A stretch of 64,000 nucleotides of DNA from Clostridiales bacterium (GTDB lineage Bacteria; Bacillota; Clostridia; Oscillospirales; Acutalibacteraceae). The stretch spans positions 1 through 64,000 of the forward strand of contig JAAWNT010000002.1 in assembly GCA_022799115.1 (NCBI GenBank). Reading direction: 5' to 3'. The position numbers and the translations under genes were made by a program. Positions 25,778 through 34,286 of this stretch are shown piece after piece (positions within the stretch are counted from its first letter, which is position 1; each line of letters starts with the position of its first letter). The notes under the pieces are model-generated. The model worked only from the letters and a program-made list of their open reading frames with translations, was not told where the DNA came from and did no database searches.

Positions 25778-26913
25778 CAATTGAAACCGTGGGAAACGCT
25801 TGTGTGGGCTGCTCGGCCTGCGCAGCTTCCTGTCCGACTGAGGCCATTGAGTGGAAACTGGACCGGAACGGCTTTTACGCGCCCTTCATCAAAAAGGATC
25901 TGTGTACCGATTGCGGCGCATGCACCAGGGTTTGTCCCGCTCTGCAAGAGCCTACGAAGCAAATCAGTAAGGAGTGCTTTTATGGCTGGCACAATGACCC
26001 GGAGATCTCAATGAAAAGCTCCTCCGGCGGCGCGTTTACCGCGCTGGCCCAGGAGACGCTGAAAAAAGACGGGGTTGTATTTGGATCGGTCTATGCACAG
26101 GACGGCAAAAGCGTAATCGCCGGGGATACCCGGTCCCATTCCCTGGAACAGCTTCGGCGCAGCAAATATGTGGTGTCTGATCCGGGAAATTCCTTTGTTG
26201 AGGTAAAACGGCTGCTCAAACAAGGGGTTCCGGTGCTTTATGTGGGCACCCCCTGCCACATCGCGGGGTTAAACCAGTATTTGAAGGGGAACACGGAGGG
26301 GCTTTTGACCTGTGATTTTATCTGTGGAGGAATCCCCTCCCAGGAGTGCTTCCGTCAGCATATGGAGCATTTGGAAAAATCCTACGGCGCGCCGGTGAAA
26401 TCGGTGAATTTCCGGCCCAAAACCAAGGGCTGGCAGAGACAGCGCCTTTTGGTGGAATTCCAAAATGGAAAGCGCTATCATAAAAATGCGTTTTATGATA
26501 CCTTTTATGCTTGCTTTATGATGAAGCACCTGTCCAGCAAGGACATCTGCGATCAATGTCCATACTGTGAGGCCCATTGCTCGGATCTTACCATCGCCGA
26601 TTTTTGGGGATACCCGGCGGCGGGCGTGCCTTACCTCAAAGAAGGAATTTCGCTTTTGGTTGCCAACACCGAGAAAGGCAAAAGCGCCGTTGCGTCTTTG
26701 AAAGAGAGCATGCATCTGGTTCCGCTTGAAGAAAAGTACGTCGGCTACGCTTATCAAAAACGGGAGCAGACCGAGGAGCAGAAACGGCGCAAAGCGCAGT
26801 TTTTTGACCAGGTCCGCCGGGAAGGGTTTGAGGCAACCGCAGCCCGGTACGCCTCCACAAACTGGTTCAAACACAATTTGTCCGCGCTGAAAAGTCGTAT
26901 TTTAAAGCGATAG
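25774..26913 (+). CDS. Ferredoxin-FrhB (coenzyme F420 hydrogenase beta-like) protein (pair 1)
   Basis: 379 residues. Two 4Fe-4S motifs at the N terminus (Cys10, 13, 16, 20 and Cys44, 47, 50, 54), then the FrhB/FdhB N- and C-terminal domains with SSSGGAFTAL, GTPCHIAGLNQYL and further cysteines CDQCPYCEAHC before DLTIADFWG. FrhB proteins use FAD and iron-sulphur clusters for hydride or electron transfer. F420 itself is not expected in this type of organism, so the electron carrier is probably different. Coupled translation with the pyruvyltransferase suggests a joint redox modification of the polysaccharide; the chemistry is unknown. Confidence 0.88.
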   Translation: MTIETVGNACVGCSACAASCPTEAIEWKLDRNGFYAPFIKKDLCTDCGACTRVCPALQEPTKQISKECFYGWHNDPEISMKSSSGGAFTALAQETLKKDGVVFGSVYAQDGKSVIAGDTRSHSLEQLRRSKYVVSDPGNSFVEVKRLLKQGVPVLYVGTPCHIAGLNQYLKGNTEGLLTCDFICGGIPSQECFRQHMEHLEKSYGAPVKSVNFRPKTKGWQRQRLLVEFQNGKRYHKNAFYDTFYACFMMKHLSSKDICDQCPYCEAHCSDLTIADFWGYPAAGVPYLKEGISLLVANTEKGKSAVASLKESMHLVPLEEKYVGYAYQKREQTEEQKRRKAQFFDQVRREGFEATAARYASTNWFKHNLSALKSRILKR

Positions 26914-26921
26914 GTGAATCT

Positions 26922-28454
26922 ATGTCAATCAACTTAAGATCAAAAAAACTTGCGGTTACGGTATCCTATTTGATGATTCTGTTTAATACGGTCAGCAATT
27001 TAATCCTAACGCCGGTTTATCTGCACAGCTTGGGTACCGACGGGTATGGGTTTTATCAAATGATCTATGCCGTGGCCTCTTACATCCTGGTATTGGATTT
27101 CGGGATTGGAACCACCATGGTGCGGTTCATCTCTGAATACCGGGCCAAAGGCGACAAAAAGGGCGAGGAAAATTTCGCGTTCTACTGCGGCGTATTTGTG
27201 GCGTTTATCGCTGTGGCTGTGGTTTTGGTGGGGTTGGTCATCAACGCGAATTTGGAGCGCATCTATCAGACCTTATCCGCCGAAGATTTTGCGCTGGCCC
27301 ATAAGATGTTTTTGCTGATGCTGGTGGTTTTGGTTTTCACAGTGGTGGAACGGTTCTTTGAAGGCATCGCCATGTCCTATGAATATTTCAGCGTGGCCAA
27401 GCTGATCGGGATTGCCAAGCTTGTGGTGAAGTTTACCCTTGTGCTGCTTTTCCTTTCCGGGGGAATGGGCGTTTTAAGCCTGATCTATGTGGATATCATT
27501 TCTTTGGGATGTTCGCTGGCGCTCTTTTTCTTCTACGATTTCTTCGTTCTCAGGTTCAGGGTTCGTTACCATTATTGGGATTCCGGCATTGTCAAGCCCA
27601 TTGCCACCTTTACCTTGGCGATTCTTTTGCAGTCGGTGGTGGGGTATATCAACAATACCGCGGACAAAACCATTTTGGGGATCATGCTGGGAAAAACCGC
27701 AACGGGAATCTACTCGGTGGCTATGACCTTTATCACAGTCTTTAATATGCTGCCCACGGCCATATCCAATGTGTTTTTGCCCCAAGCCACAAAAATGGTG
27801 GTAAAGGGAACCGGCAACAGGGAAATGACCAATCTGGTGATTCGGCCGGGAAGGATGCAATTTATCATCTGCGGGGGCATTTTGGGCGGCTTTTTGATCC
27901 TGGGAAGGGACTTTATCGCTCTGTGGGCCGGTGACAATGTAATGGAAACCTGGCTTACCGCCTTAATCATCATGGTGCCCAACATGATTCCCTTGATCCA
28001 GAATGTCTGTAATAATATCCTGGACGCCAAAAATAAGCGGATGTTTCGTTCCTTGGTGATGTTGGGGTTATCCGTGTTCAATATTATACTGACGGTAATT
28101 TTAATTCAGCAGATCGGCCTGTTGGGGGCGCCGATTGCGACGGGAATCGCTTATCTGATCGGCTATGTGTTTATTATGAACATTTACTACCGAAAAAAGA
28201 TCGGACTGGAGGTTGGGCGCATGTTCCGGGAGATCTTTTCCGGAATTGCCCCCAGTTTGCTGGTCGCTTGTTTGATCTGCCTGCCGCTGTATTGGTGGAA
28301 GCAAGTGTCTTGGATAACGTTTTTGATAAAGGCGGCCGTATTTTGCTTGGTGTATGCCGCGCTGCTGCTCTGGTTCGGCGTGAATCAACAGGAAAAGGCG
28401 GAGCTGAAACGGGCGCTACAGAAGTTCAAGCCGGTCAGGGGCCGGGGCGCATAA
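26922..28454 (+). CDS. Wzx-like polysaccharide flippase
   Basis: A 510-residue protein of the MOP/polysaccharide-transporter superfamily with about fourteen helices. The start (VTVSYLMILFNTVSNLILTPVYLHSLG..GYGFYQMIYA) and the repeated two-bundle layout are typical. It would move the undecaprenyl-linked repeat unit across the membrane before polymerisation. The gene starts 8 bases after the FrhB stop. The C-terminal 20 residues are basic and cytoplasmic. Confidence 0.9.
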   Translation: MSINLRSKKLAVTVSYLMILFNTVSNLILTPVYLHSLGTDGYGFYQMIYAVASYILVLDFGIGTTMVRFISEYRAKGDKKGEENFAFYCGVFVAFIAVAVVLVGLVINANLERIYQTLSAEDFALAHKMFLLMLVVLVFTVVERFFEGIAMSYEYFSVAKLIGIAKLVVKFTLVLLFLSGGMGVLSLIYVDIISLGCSLALFFFYDFFVLRFRVRYHYWDSGIVKPIATFTLAILLQSVVGYINNTADKTILGIMLGKTATGIYSVAMTFITVFNMLPTAISNVFLPQATKMVVKGTGNREMTNLVIRPGRMQFIICGGILGGFLILGRDFIALWAGDNVMETWLTALIIMVPNMIPLIQNVCNNILDAKNKRMFRSLVMLGLSVFNIILTVILIQQIGLLGAPIATGIAYLIGYVFIMNIYYRKKIGLEVGRMFREIFSGIAPSLLVACLICLPLYWWKQVSWITFLIKAAVFCLVYAALLLWFGVNQQEKAELKRALQKFKPVRGRGA

Positions 28455-28498
28455 AAGGCCGGCGAATCGGTTACGCGTATTGATGAGGTGGTTATGAT

Positions 28499-29614
28499 AT
28501 GAAAATCTTGGTGGTTACCTTGCACCATGTTACAAATTTTGGTTCCATGCTGCAATCCTATGCAACCCAGGCTTATTTGGAATCCCTGGGACACACGGTG
28601 GAATTTGCGGATTTTGTGCCGGAGGGCCTGACCTTTACCCGCGCGTTATTCCCCCGCAATAACAACCGATCTTTTTTGGGGAAATGCATTCGCTTTTTTC
28701 CGGTTCTTGTCTGTAACCTGTTGCAGTACCGAATTGTAAACCGCTTTATCCGCAAGTACATTCACGTCACTCCCAAGCGATACCGGCGCTATCAGGATTT
28801 GCTGGAGGACGTTCCCCAGGCGGATGTTTACATGACGGGCAGCGATCAGATCTGGAATACCCAGAACAGCAATCCGCCGGAGGATTTAAAAGCCTATTAT
28901 TTATGCTTTGCTCCCAAGGGGAAGCGTAAAGTGGCCTATGCGGGCAGCTTTGGAAAAACGGAGTTTACGCCCGAGGAACAAAGCCGGATCGCCGGATATT
29001 TAAAGGAGTACGATTACTTATCGGTGCGCGAGGACACGGCGCTGCAAACCTTGCAGCAGCTGGGAATTCAGACCGGGGTTCACGTTTTGGATCCCAGCTT
29101 TTTGCTGGACGCGAAGCAGTGGAGCCAGTGGATCGCGCAGGAGCCGGTCCCGAAGAAGGGCTATGTATTTGTGTACAACTTGAACCGCAATCAAAAAATC
29201 AAGCAGTGCGCTTTGCGGATCGCTCAGCAAAAGGGATTGCGGATTGTTAATTTTGCCGACACCTTTGAGATGATTAAAGGGGCGCAAAACAGGCTGTCCA
29301 ATACGGCGCGGGATTTTGTGCGGTATCTGTCTCATGCGGATTATGTTGTGACCGATTCGTTTCATGGAACAGCGTTTTCCATTAATTTTTCCCGGCAGTT
29401 TATCTGCTTCCCGGCGCCAAAGTATAACAGCAGGCTGGAAAGCATTCTAAGAGTGACGGGATTGTCCGAACGGCTGATCGAGGAATGGCAGGAGGACATT
29501 GTTTTTAAGGAGATCGATTATCAAGAGGTTGGATCGATCATCGCGCAGGAACGGGAGAAATCGATGCAATTCCTGCAAACGGCATTAAAGGATGTGGATT
29601 ATGAGCATTGCTAA
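28499..29614 (+). CDS. Polysaccharide pyruvyltransferase-family protein (pair 2)
   Basis: 371 residues, same family as 24728-25777: NFGSMLQSYATQAYLESLG at the start, YMTGSDQIWNTQN around 115, SVREDTALQTL and TDSFHGTAFSINF near 285. Identity to pair 1 is confined to family motifs, so it is not a recent duplicate. ATG 28499 follows GAGGTGG. It overlaps its FrhB partner by 14 bases. Confidence 0.88.
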   Translation: MKILVVTLHHVTNFGSMLQSYATQAYLESLGHTVEFADFVPEGLTFTRALFPRNNNRSFLGKCIRFFPVLVCNLLQYRIVNRFIRKYIHVTPKRYRRYQDLLEDVPQADVYMTGSDQIWNTQNSNPPEDLKAYYLCFAPKGKRKVAYAGSFGKTEFTPEEQSRIAGYLKEYDYLSVREDTALQTLQQLGIQTGVHVLDPSFLLDAKQWSQWIAQEPVPKKGYVFVYNLNRNQKIKQCALRIAQQKGLRIVNFADTFEMIKGAQNRLSNTARDFVRYLSHADYVVTDSFHGTAFSINFSRQFICFPAPKYNSRLESILRVTGLSERLIEEWQEDIVFKEIDYQEVGSIIAQEREKSMQFLQTALKDVDYEHC

Positions 29615-30779
29615 AATAGGAATGGACTGCACCGGCTGCGGCGCATGTAAGCTGGCTTGTCCGGTGAATTGCATTGAGTGGAAAGAGAACCGGGAGGGGT
29701 ATTGCTATCCCCTGGTAACCGACCGGTGCATCGAATGCGGAAAGTGCGAGAGGGTATGCCCGGCGCTTACCGTGCCGGTTCACCAAGAGGAAAAGGAGGT
29801 TTACGCCGCCTATCTCAAGGACGAAGGGAAGCTGATGCAAAGTTCCTCCGGAGGAATTTTTACTGCGGTTGCCGAATGGGTATTAAACCAGGGGGGCGCC
29901 GTGTGCGGATGCGCGTTTGATTCCGAGATGAAGCCGGGGCATCGGATCGTAGAGGAGATAAGCCAGCTTGACGCGCTTAAGGGATCCAAATACGTGGAAA
30001 GCGACCTTGGAAACAGCTATTCGGAGGTCAAGCGGTTGTTGCAGCAGGACCGACATGTGTTCTTTGTGGGCACTCCCTGTCAGGTGGCCGGCCTTAAAAA
30101 TTATTTGGGAAAGCAATATGAGAAGCTCTTTACCGCAGACTTGATCTGTCACGGAGTCCCCAGCAGAACGTTGTTTCGTTCCTATCTGGATTGGCGCGAA
30201 AGCAAGCATCAGGGAAAACTGGAGGGGTATCAATTCCGGGACAAACGGAAGCACGGCTGGTCCCTCACCTATTCTTACACCATTTTGAAAAAGGGGAACC
30301 GGAAGAAAAGATATGAGGGGATTGGCTCTTTGTCCCCGTATTATCACGGATTTCTTTCCGGGGTATTCTATCGGGAAAGCTGCTACCGCTGCCGCTATGC
30401 AAGGCCGGAACGGACAGGGGATATCACATTGGGCGATTTTTGGGGCGTGGAAACCCAATGCCCGGACTGTTTTCATGCGGAAGGAGTTTCCGCCATCTTG
30501 GTCAACAGCGAAAAGGGAAAGGCCATGCTGGAGCAGATCGGCCGCGACGTGGTAAGGAACCCGATAACCTTTGATATGGTGGTTTATCAAAACAAGAATT
30601 TGTTGGAACCCACCCGGCGTCCTGCCGTCAGGGAACGTATTTATGAGGAGTTTTCTCAGAAGGGATTTGACTGGGTGGCCAAAACGTATCTCAAGGCGCC
30701 GCATTACTGTTTGGAACAGGTGAAATCCTGGATTCCGAACCGGGTGAGGCAAAAGATAAAGCGTATGCTCAGAAAATAA
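29601..30779 (+). CDS. Ferredoxin-FrhB protein (pair 2)
   Basis: 392 residues. N-terminal clusters DCTGCGACKLACP and RCIECGKCERVCP give two 4Fe-4S sites; then SSSGGIFTAVAEW, GTPCQVAGLKNYL and CYRCRYARPERTGDITLGDFWG define the FrhB domains. ATG 29601 is favoured over 29592 because the AGGATG ribosome site is about 10 bases upstream. Same gene order as in pair 1 (transferase, then FrhB). Confidence 0.88.
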   Translation: MSIAKIGMDCTGCGACKLACPVNCIEWKENREGYCYPLVTDRCIECGKCERVCPALTVPVHQEEKEVYAAYLKDEGKLMQSSSGGIFTAVAEWVLNQGGAVCGCAFDSEMKPGHRIVEEISQLDALKGSKYVESDLGNSYSEVKRLLQQDRHVFFVGTPCQVAGLKNYLGKQYEKLFTADLICHGVPSRTLFRSYLDWRESKHQGKLEGYQFRDKRKHGWSLTYSYTILKKGNRKKRYEGIGSLSPYYHGFLSGVFYRESCYRCRYARPERTGDITLGDFWGVETQCPDCFHAEGVSAILVNSEKGKAMLEQIGRDVVRNPITFDMVVYQNKNLLEPTRRPAVRERIYEEFSQKGFDWVAKTYLKAPHYCLEQVKSWIPNRVRQKIKRMLRK

Positions 30780-30794
30780 GAGGAGGTATGGGCG

Positions 30795-31838
30795 TTGTTT
30801 GATAATAAAGTATTGTTGATTTCGGGCGGAACCGGTTCTTTTGGAAATGCGGTGTTGAATCGGTTTTTGACGACCGATATAAAAGAAATTCGTATTTTCT
30901 CCCGGGATGAAAAAAAGCAGGACGATATGCGTCATGAATATCAGGCGAAATATCCCCAGCTCAGCAGCAAGATCAAGTTTTACATTGGAGATGTGCGCGA
31001 CCTTTCCAGTGTGAAAAACGCCATGCACGGCGTGGATTATATTTTTCACGCGGCGGCTCTCAAGCAGGTGCCATCCTGCGAGTTTTTCCCCATTGAGGCG
31101 GTTAAAACCAATGTGCTCGGCACGGAAAATGTGCTGACCGCCGCCATTGAAGCGGGCGTGAAAAAGGTGATCTGCCTGTCTACGGATAAGGCGGCGTACC
31201 CGGTCAACGCCATGGGTACTTCCAAAGCCATGATGGAAAAAGTGTTTGTGGCCAAATCCCGTACGGTTTCGCCGGATAAGACATTGATTTGCGGAACCCG
31301 GTATGGCAATGTGATGTGTTCCCGCGGCTCGGTAATCCCTCTGTTTATCGAGCAGATCAAAGCGGGCCAGCCCCTTACCGTTACCGAGCCCGCCATGACC
31401 CGTTTCATCATGTCTCTGGAAGAGGCGGTAGAGCTGGTTTTGTTTGCCTTTGAGAACGCGGAGAGCGGGGACATTATGGTGCAGAAGGCGCCGGCATGTA
31501 CGATTGGCGTTCTTGCCCAGGCGGTGAAAGAGCTGTTCCATGCGGAGAATGAGATAAAAGTAATCGGCATTCGGCATGGGGAAAAGATGTATGAGACGCT
31601 TCTCACCAATGAGGAATGCGCCAATGCGATTGATATGGGGAATTTCTACCGGGTGCCTGCGGACAAGCGTGATTTGAATTATGACAAATATTTCAAGGAA
31701 GGCGACGAAGAACGCAATCCGTTGACGGAGTTTAATTCCAACAACACCGAGCTGCTGAGTGTGGAGCAGGTAAAGGAAACGCTTCTTTCCCTGCCGTATA
31801 TCCGTGATGAAATTGCCGCCTGGGAGGCCAGATCATGA
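30795..31838 (+). CDS. capE: UDP-GlcNAc 4,6-dehydratase/5-epimerase, first step to UDP-L-FucNAc
   Basis: 347-residue extended short-chain dehydrogenase. NAD(P) motif GGTGSFG near residue 10 and the catalytic region STDKAAYPVNAMGTSKAMMEK, in which the usual YxxxK is MxxxK, as known for CapE/FnlA/WbjB. The C-terminal half (GTRYGNVMCSRGSVIPLF, RHGEKMYETLL) is also family-typical. It converts UDP-GlcNAc to the 4-keto-6-deoxy-L-arabino form. The next two genes complete the pathway, making this assignment firm. The start is TTG 30795 after AGAGGAGG. Confidence 0.93.
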   Translation: MFDNKVLLISGGTGSFGNAVLNRFLTTDIKEIRIFSRDEKKQDDMRHEYQAKYPQLSSKIKFYIGDVRDLSSVKNAMHGVDYIFHAAALKQVPSCEFFPIEAVKTNVLGTENVLTAAIEAGVKKVICLSTDKAAYPVNAMGTSKAMMEKVFVAKSRTVSPDKTLICGTRYGNVMCSRGSVIPLFIEQIKAGQPLTVTEPAMTRFIMSLEEAVELVLFAFENAESGDIMVQKAPACTIGVLAQAVKELFHAENEIKVIGIRHGEKMYETLLTNEECANAIDMGNFYRVPADKRDLNYDKYFKEGDEERNPLTEFNSNNTELLSVEQVKETLLSLPYIRDEIAAWEARS

Positions 31839-32974
31839 AGATACTCGTCACTGGAGCAAACGGATTTGTTGGAAAAAATCTGGTTGCCCAACTCAAAAAT
31901 ATCCAAGAGGGCAAGGTGAAAAACGACGGGCTTGCTCCTCTTACCATCTATGAATATGATCTTGACACCGCCCCTGAGTTGCTGGACCAATACTGCTCCG
32001 ACTGCGATTTCGTTTTTCATCTGGCCGGCGTGAACCGTCCGAAGGATCAGGATGAATATATGCAGGGGAATTTCGGATTCACCTCGACGCTGCTGGAGAC
32101 GCTCAAAAAGCATCGGAACAACAGCCCGGTGATGCTCTCTTCTTCCACGCAGGCTGCATTGGACAACCCGTACGGTCAGTCAAAAAAAGCAGGAGAAGAG
32201 CTGCTTTTGGAGTATGGGAAAGAAACCGGCGCAAAGGTGCTGATTTATCGGTTTCCCAATGTGTTCGGCAAGTGGTGCCGTCCCAATTATAACAGCGCGG
32301 TGGCGACGTTTTGTCACAACATTGCACACGGACTTCCCATTACCGTCAACGATCCGTCGGTGAATATGACGCTTGTTTACATCGACGACGTGGTGGAGGA
32401 ACTGATTCGTGGGCTGCAAGGCGGAGAGAACCGTCAGGGGCAATTATGCAGCGTGCCGGTGGAGCACTCCCTTACGCTTGGCGCAATCGTAGACCTGATC
32501 TACTCCTTTCAAAAAAGCCGCGAGGAGCGCAGCGTCCCGGATATGTCCGATGGGTTCACTAAAAAGCTTTACGCTACTTATCTGAGCTATCTTCCCGAGG
32601 ACCAGTTCCGCTATCCCCTAAAGATGAACATTGACAATCGGGGATCGTTTACGGAGATCATCCGCACAAAGGACCGCGGGCAGTTTTCCGTCAACATCTC
32701 CAAGCCGGGAATCACCAAGGGCAACCATTGGCATCACACCAAAAATGAAAAATTTGTGGTGGTCAGCGGCAGAGGCGTGATTCGGTTCCGCAAGCCGGAC
32801 AGTGACCAGGTGATTGAATATTTTGTTTCCGGAGATCAGATTGAAGTGGTGGATATTCCCACAGGTTACACCCACAACATTGAAAACTTAGGGGAGACGG
32901 ATATGGTCACCTTTATGTGGTGTAACGAATGCTTTGACCCGGAAAAGCCGGATACCTATTTTTTGGAGGTATAA
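31835..32974 (+). CDS. capF: Bifunctional epimerase/reductase CapF, second step to UDP-L-FucNAc
   Basis: 379 residues in two domains: a short-chain dehydrogenase (1 to about 245; ILVTGANGFVGKNL, SSSTQAALDNPYGQSKKAGEE with Tyr/Lys pair) that reduces the 4-keto group with NADPH, and a C-terminal cupin (about 250-379; GNHWHHTKNEKFVVVSG) that performs the C3 epimerisation and binds metal through its histidines. Exactly the architecture of Staphylococcus CapF (FnlB/WbjC). It overlaps capE by 4 bases. Confidence 0.94.
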   Translation: MKILVTGANGFVGKNLVAQLKNIQEGKVKNDGLAPLTIYEYDLDTAPELLDQYCSDCDFVFHLAGVNRPKDQDEYMQGNFGFTSTLLETLKKHRNNSPVMLSSSTQAALDNPYGQSKKAGEELLLEYGKETGAKVLIYRFPNVFGKWCRPNYNSAVATFCHNIAHGLPITVNDPSVNMTLVYIDDVVEELIRGLQGGENRQGQLCSVPVEHSLTLGAIVDLIYSFQKSREERSVPDMSDGFTKKLYATYLSYLPEDQFRYPLKMNIDNRGSFTEIIRTKDRGQFSVNISKPGITKGNHWHHTKNEKFVVVSGRGVIRFRKPDSDQVIEYFVSGDQIEVVDIPTGYTHNIENLGETDMVTFMWCNECFDPEKPDTYFLEV

Positions 32975-32978
32975 CAAA

Positions 32979-34106
32979 ATGTCCAAATTAAAACTGATGA
33001 CCATCATCGGGACCCGTCCGGAGATTATCCGGCTGAGCGCCGTGATGAAATGCGCCGACAAGTATTTTAATCATATTGTGGTACATACCGGTCAAAACTG
33101 GGATTATACCCTTAACGAGGTGTTTTTTCAGGATTTGGGCCTGCGCGAACCGGACTATTATCTGGACAGCGTGGGAAAGCACTTGGGCGAGACGATGGGG
33201 AACATCATCGCCAAATCCTATGATGTGATGCAAAAAGAGCAGCCGGACGCCCTGCTGGTGCTGGGCGATACCAATTCCGCGCTGTCTGCTGTGAGCGCCA
33301 AACGATTAAAAATACCGATTTTCCATATGGAGGCGGGAAACCGCTGCTGGGACTGGAATGTTCCCGAGATGGTCAACCGCACCATCGTGGATCATATCTC
33401 CGATATCAACATGCCTTATACCGAGCACAGCCGCCGTTATCTTCTCAACGAGGGGGTTGACGGCAAAACCATGTTTGTGACAGGCAGCCCCATGCGGGAG
33501 GTGCTGCGGGATCATGCCGGAAGGATTGAAGAGAGCGACGTGCTCAGCCGTCTTAATTTGGAGCCCAAGAAGTACATCCTGCTTTCCGCCCATCGGGAGG
33601 AGAACATTGACCATGAGGAGCACTTCATGAGCCTGATGACCTCGATTAACCACATCGCGGAAAAATATCAGATGCCGGTTATCTATTCCACCCATCCCCG
33701 CAGCCGCAACATCATAGAGAAACGCGGCTTCCAGTTTCATCCCCTGGTGCAGAGCTTGCAGCCCTTTGGCTTCTTGGATTACAACAAGCTCCAGAAAAAC
33801 GCCTACTGTGTCCTATCGGACAGCGGAACACTGAGCGAGGAGAGCGCAATGCTCCACTTCCCGGCGGTTCTCATCCGTACCTCTACCGAGCGCCCGGAGG
33901 TACTCGATAAGGGCACCATCGTGGTGGGAGGCATTCAGGGCGAGGATGTGGAACAGGCCATGAATCTGGCGGTATCCATGTTCCAAAACGGCGAAGAGGC
34001 GGTTATGGCGGAGGATTACGCCGATACCAATGTATCCGTCAAGGTGATTAAGATCATCCAGAGCTATGCAAAGATTGTGAATATGACTACTTGGAGAAAA
34101 TTTTAA
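32979..34106 (+). CDS. capG: UDP-N-acetyl-L-talosamine 2-epimerase CapG, last step to UDP-L-FucNAc
   Basis: 375 residues, UDP-GlcNAc 2-epimerase fold. MTIIGTRPEIIRLSAVM, HTGQNWDYTLNEVFF, LGDTNSALSAV, FHMEAGNRCWDWNVPEMVNR and LSDSGTLSEES are those of the CapG/FnlC/WbjD group, in which EAGNR..D is characteristic. It inverts C2 to give UDP-L-FucNAc. ATG 32979 has GGAGGT 8 bases upstream; the longer frame from 32934 overlaps capF needlessly. It is the last gene of the operon and lies within 230 bases of the element end. Confidence 0.94.
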   Translation: MSKLKLMTIIGTRPEIIRLSAVMKCADKYFNHIVVHTGQNWDYTLNEVFFQDLGLREPDYYLDSVGKHLGETMGNIIAKSYDVMQKEQPDALLVLGDTNSALSAVSAKRLKIPIFHMEAGNRCWDWNVPEMVNRTIVDHISDINMPYTEHSRRYLLNEGVDGKTMFVTGSPMREVLRDHAGRIEESDVLSRLNLEPKKYILLSAHREENIDHEEHFMSLMTSINHIAEKYQMPVIYSTHPRSRNIIEKRGFQFHPLVQSLQPFGFLDYNKLQKNAYCVLSDSGTLSEESAMLHFPAVLIRTSTERPEVLDKGTIVVGGIQGEDVEQAMNLAVSMFQNGEEAVMAEDYADTNVSVKVIKIIQSYAKIVNMTTWRKF

Positions 34107-34186
34107 TCTGAGACGGCTCTTGGAGAGCGCCGGATGTGGCGATCTCATCGCATGGATAAAGCGAGCCGCTACAGAGAGTAAAATAG

Positions 34187-34236
34187 AAAAGGCCGGATTC
34201 CGACGACTTCTCAAGCCATCGGAATCCGGCCTTTTT
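34187..34236. terminator. Bidirectional terminator of the exopolysaccharide operon
   Basis: A 17-bp perfect stem (34187-34203 with 34219-34235) rich in GGCCGGATTCCGA, with T-runs on both strands (CCTTTTTG on plus, CCTTTTCTATTTT on minus). On the plus strand it ends the operon; on the minus strand it would stop transcription that enters the element from the spoIIID promoter. Confidence 0.88.
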
Positions 34237-34286
34237 GAAAAAAGCGAGTTTGGTCCGGCATGAACGGATTTTTGAACGCTGCCGGA

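Noticed and set aside
29883..31577. A 564-codon minus-strand open frame
   Set aside because: It lies antisense to the FrhB gene of pair 2 and capE, both with clear family motifs, and has low-complexity composition; it is a shadow frame.
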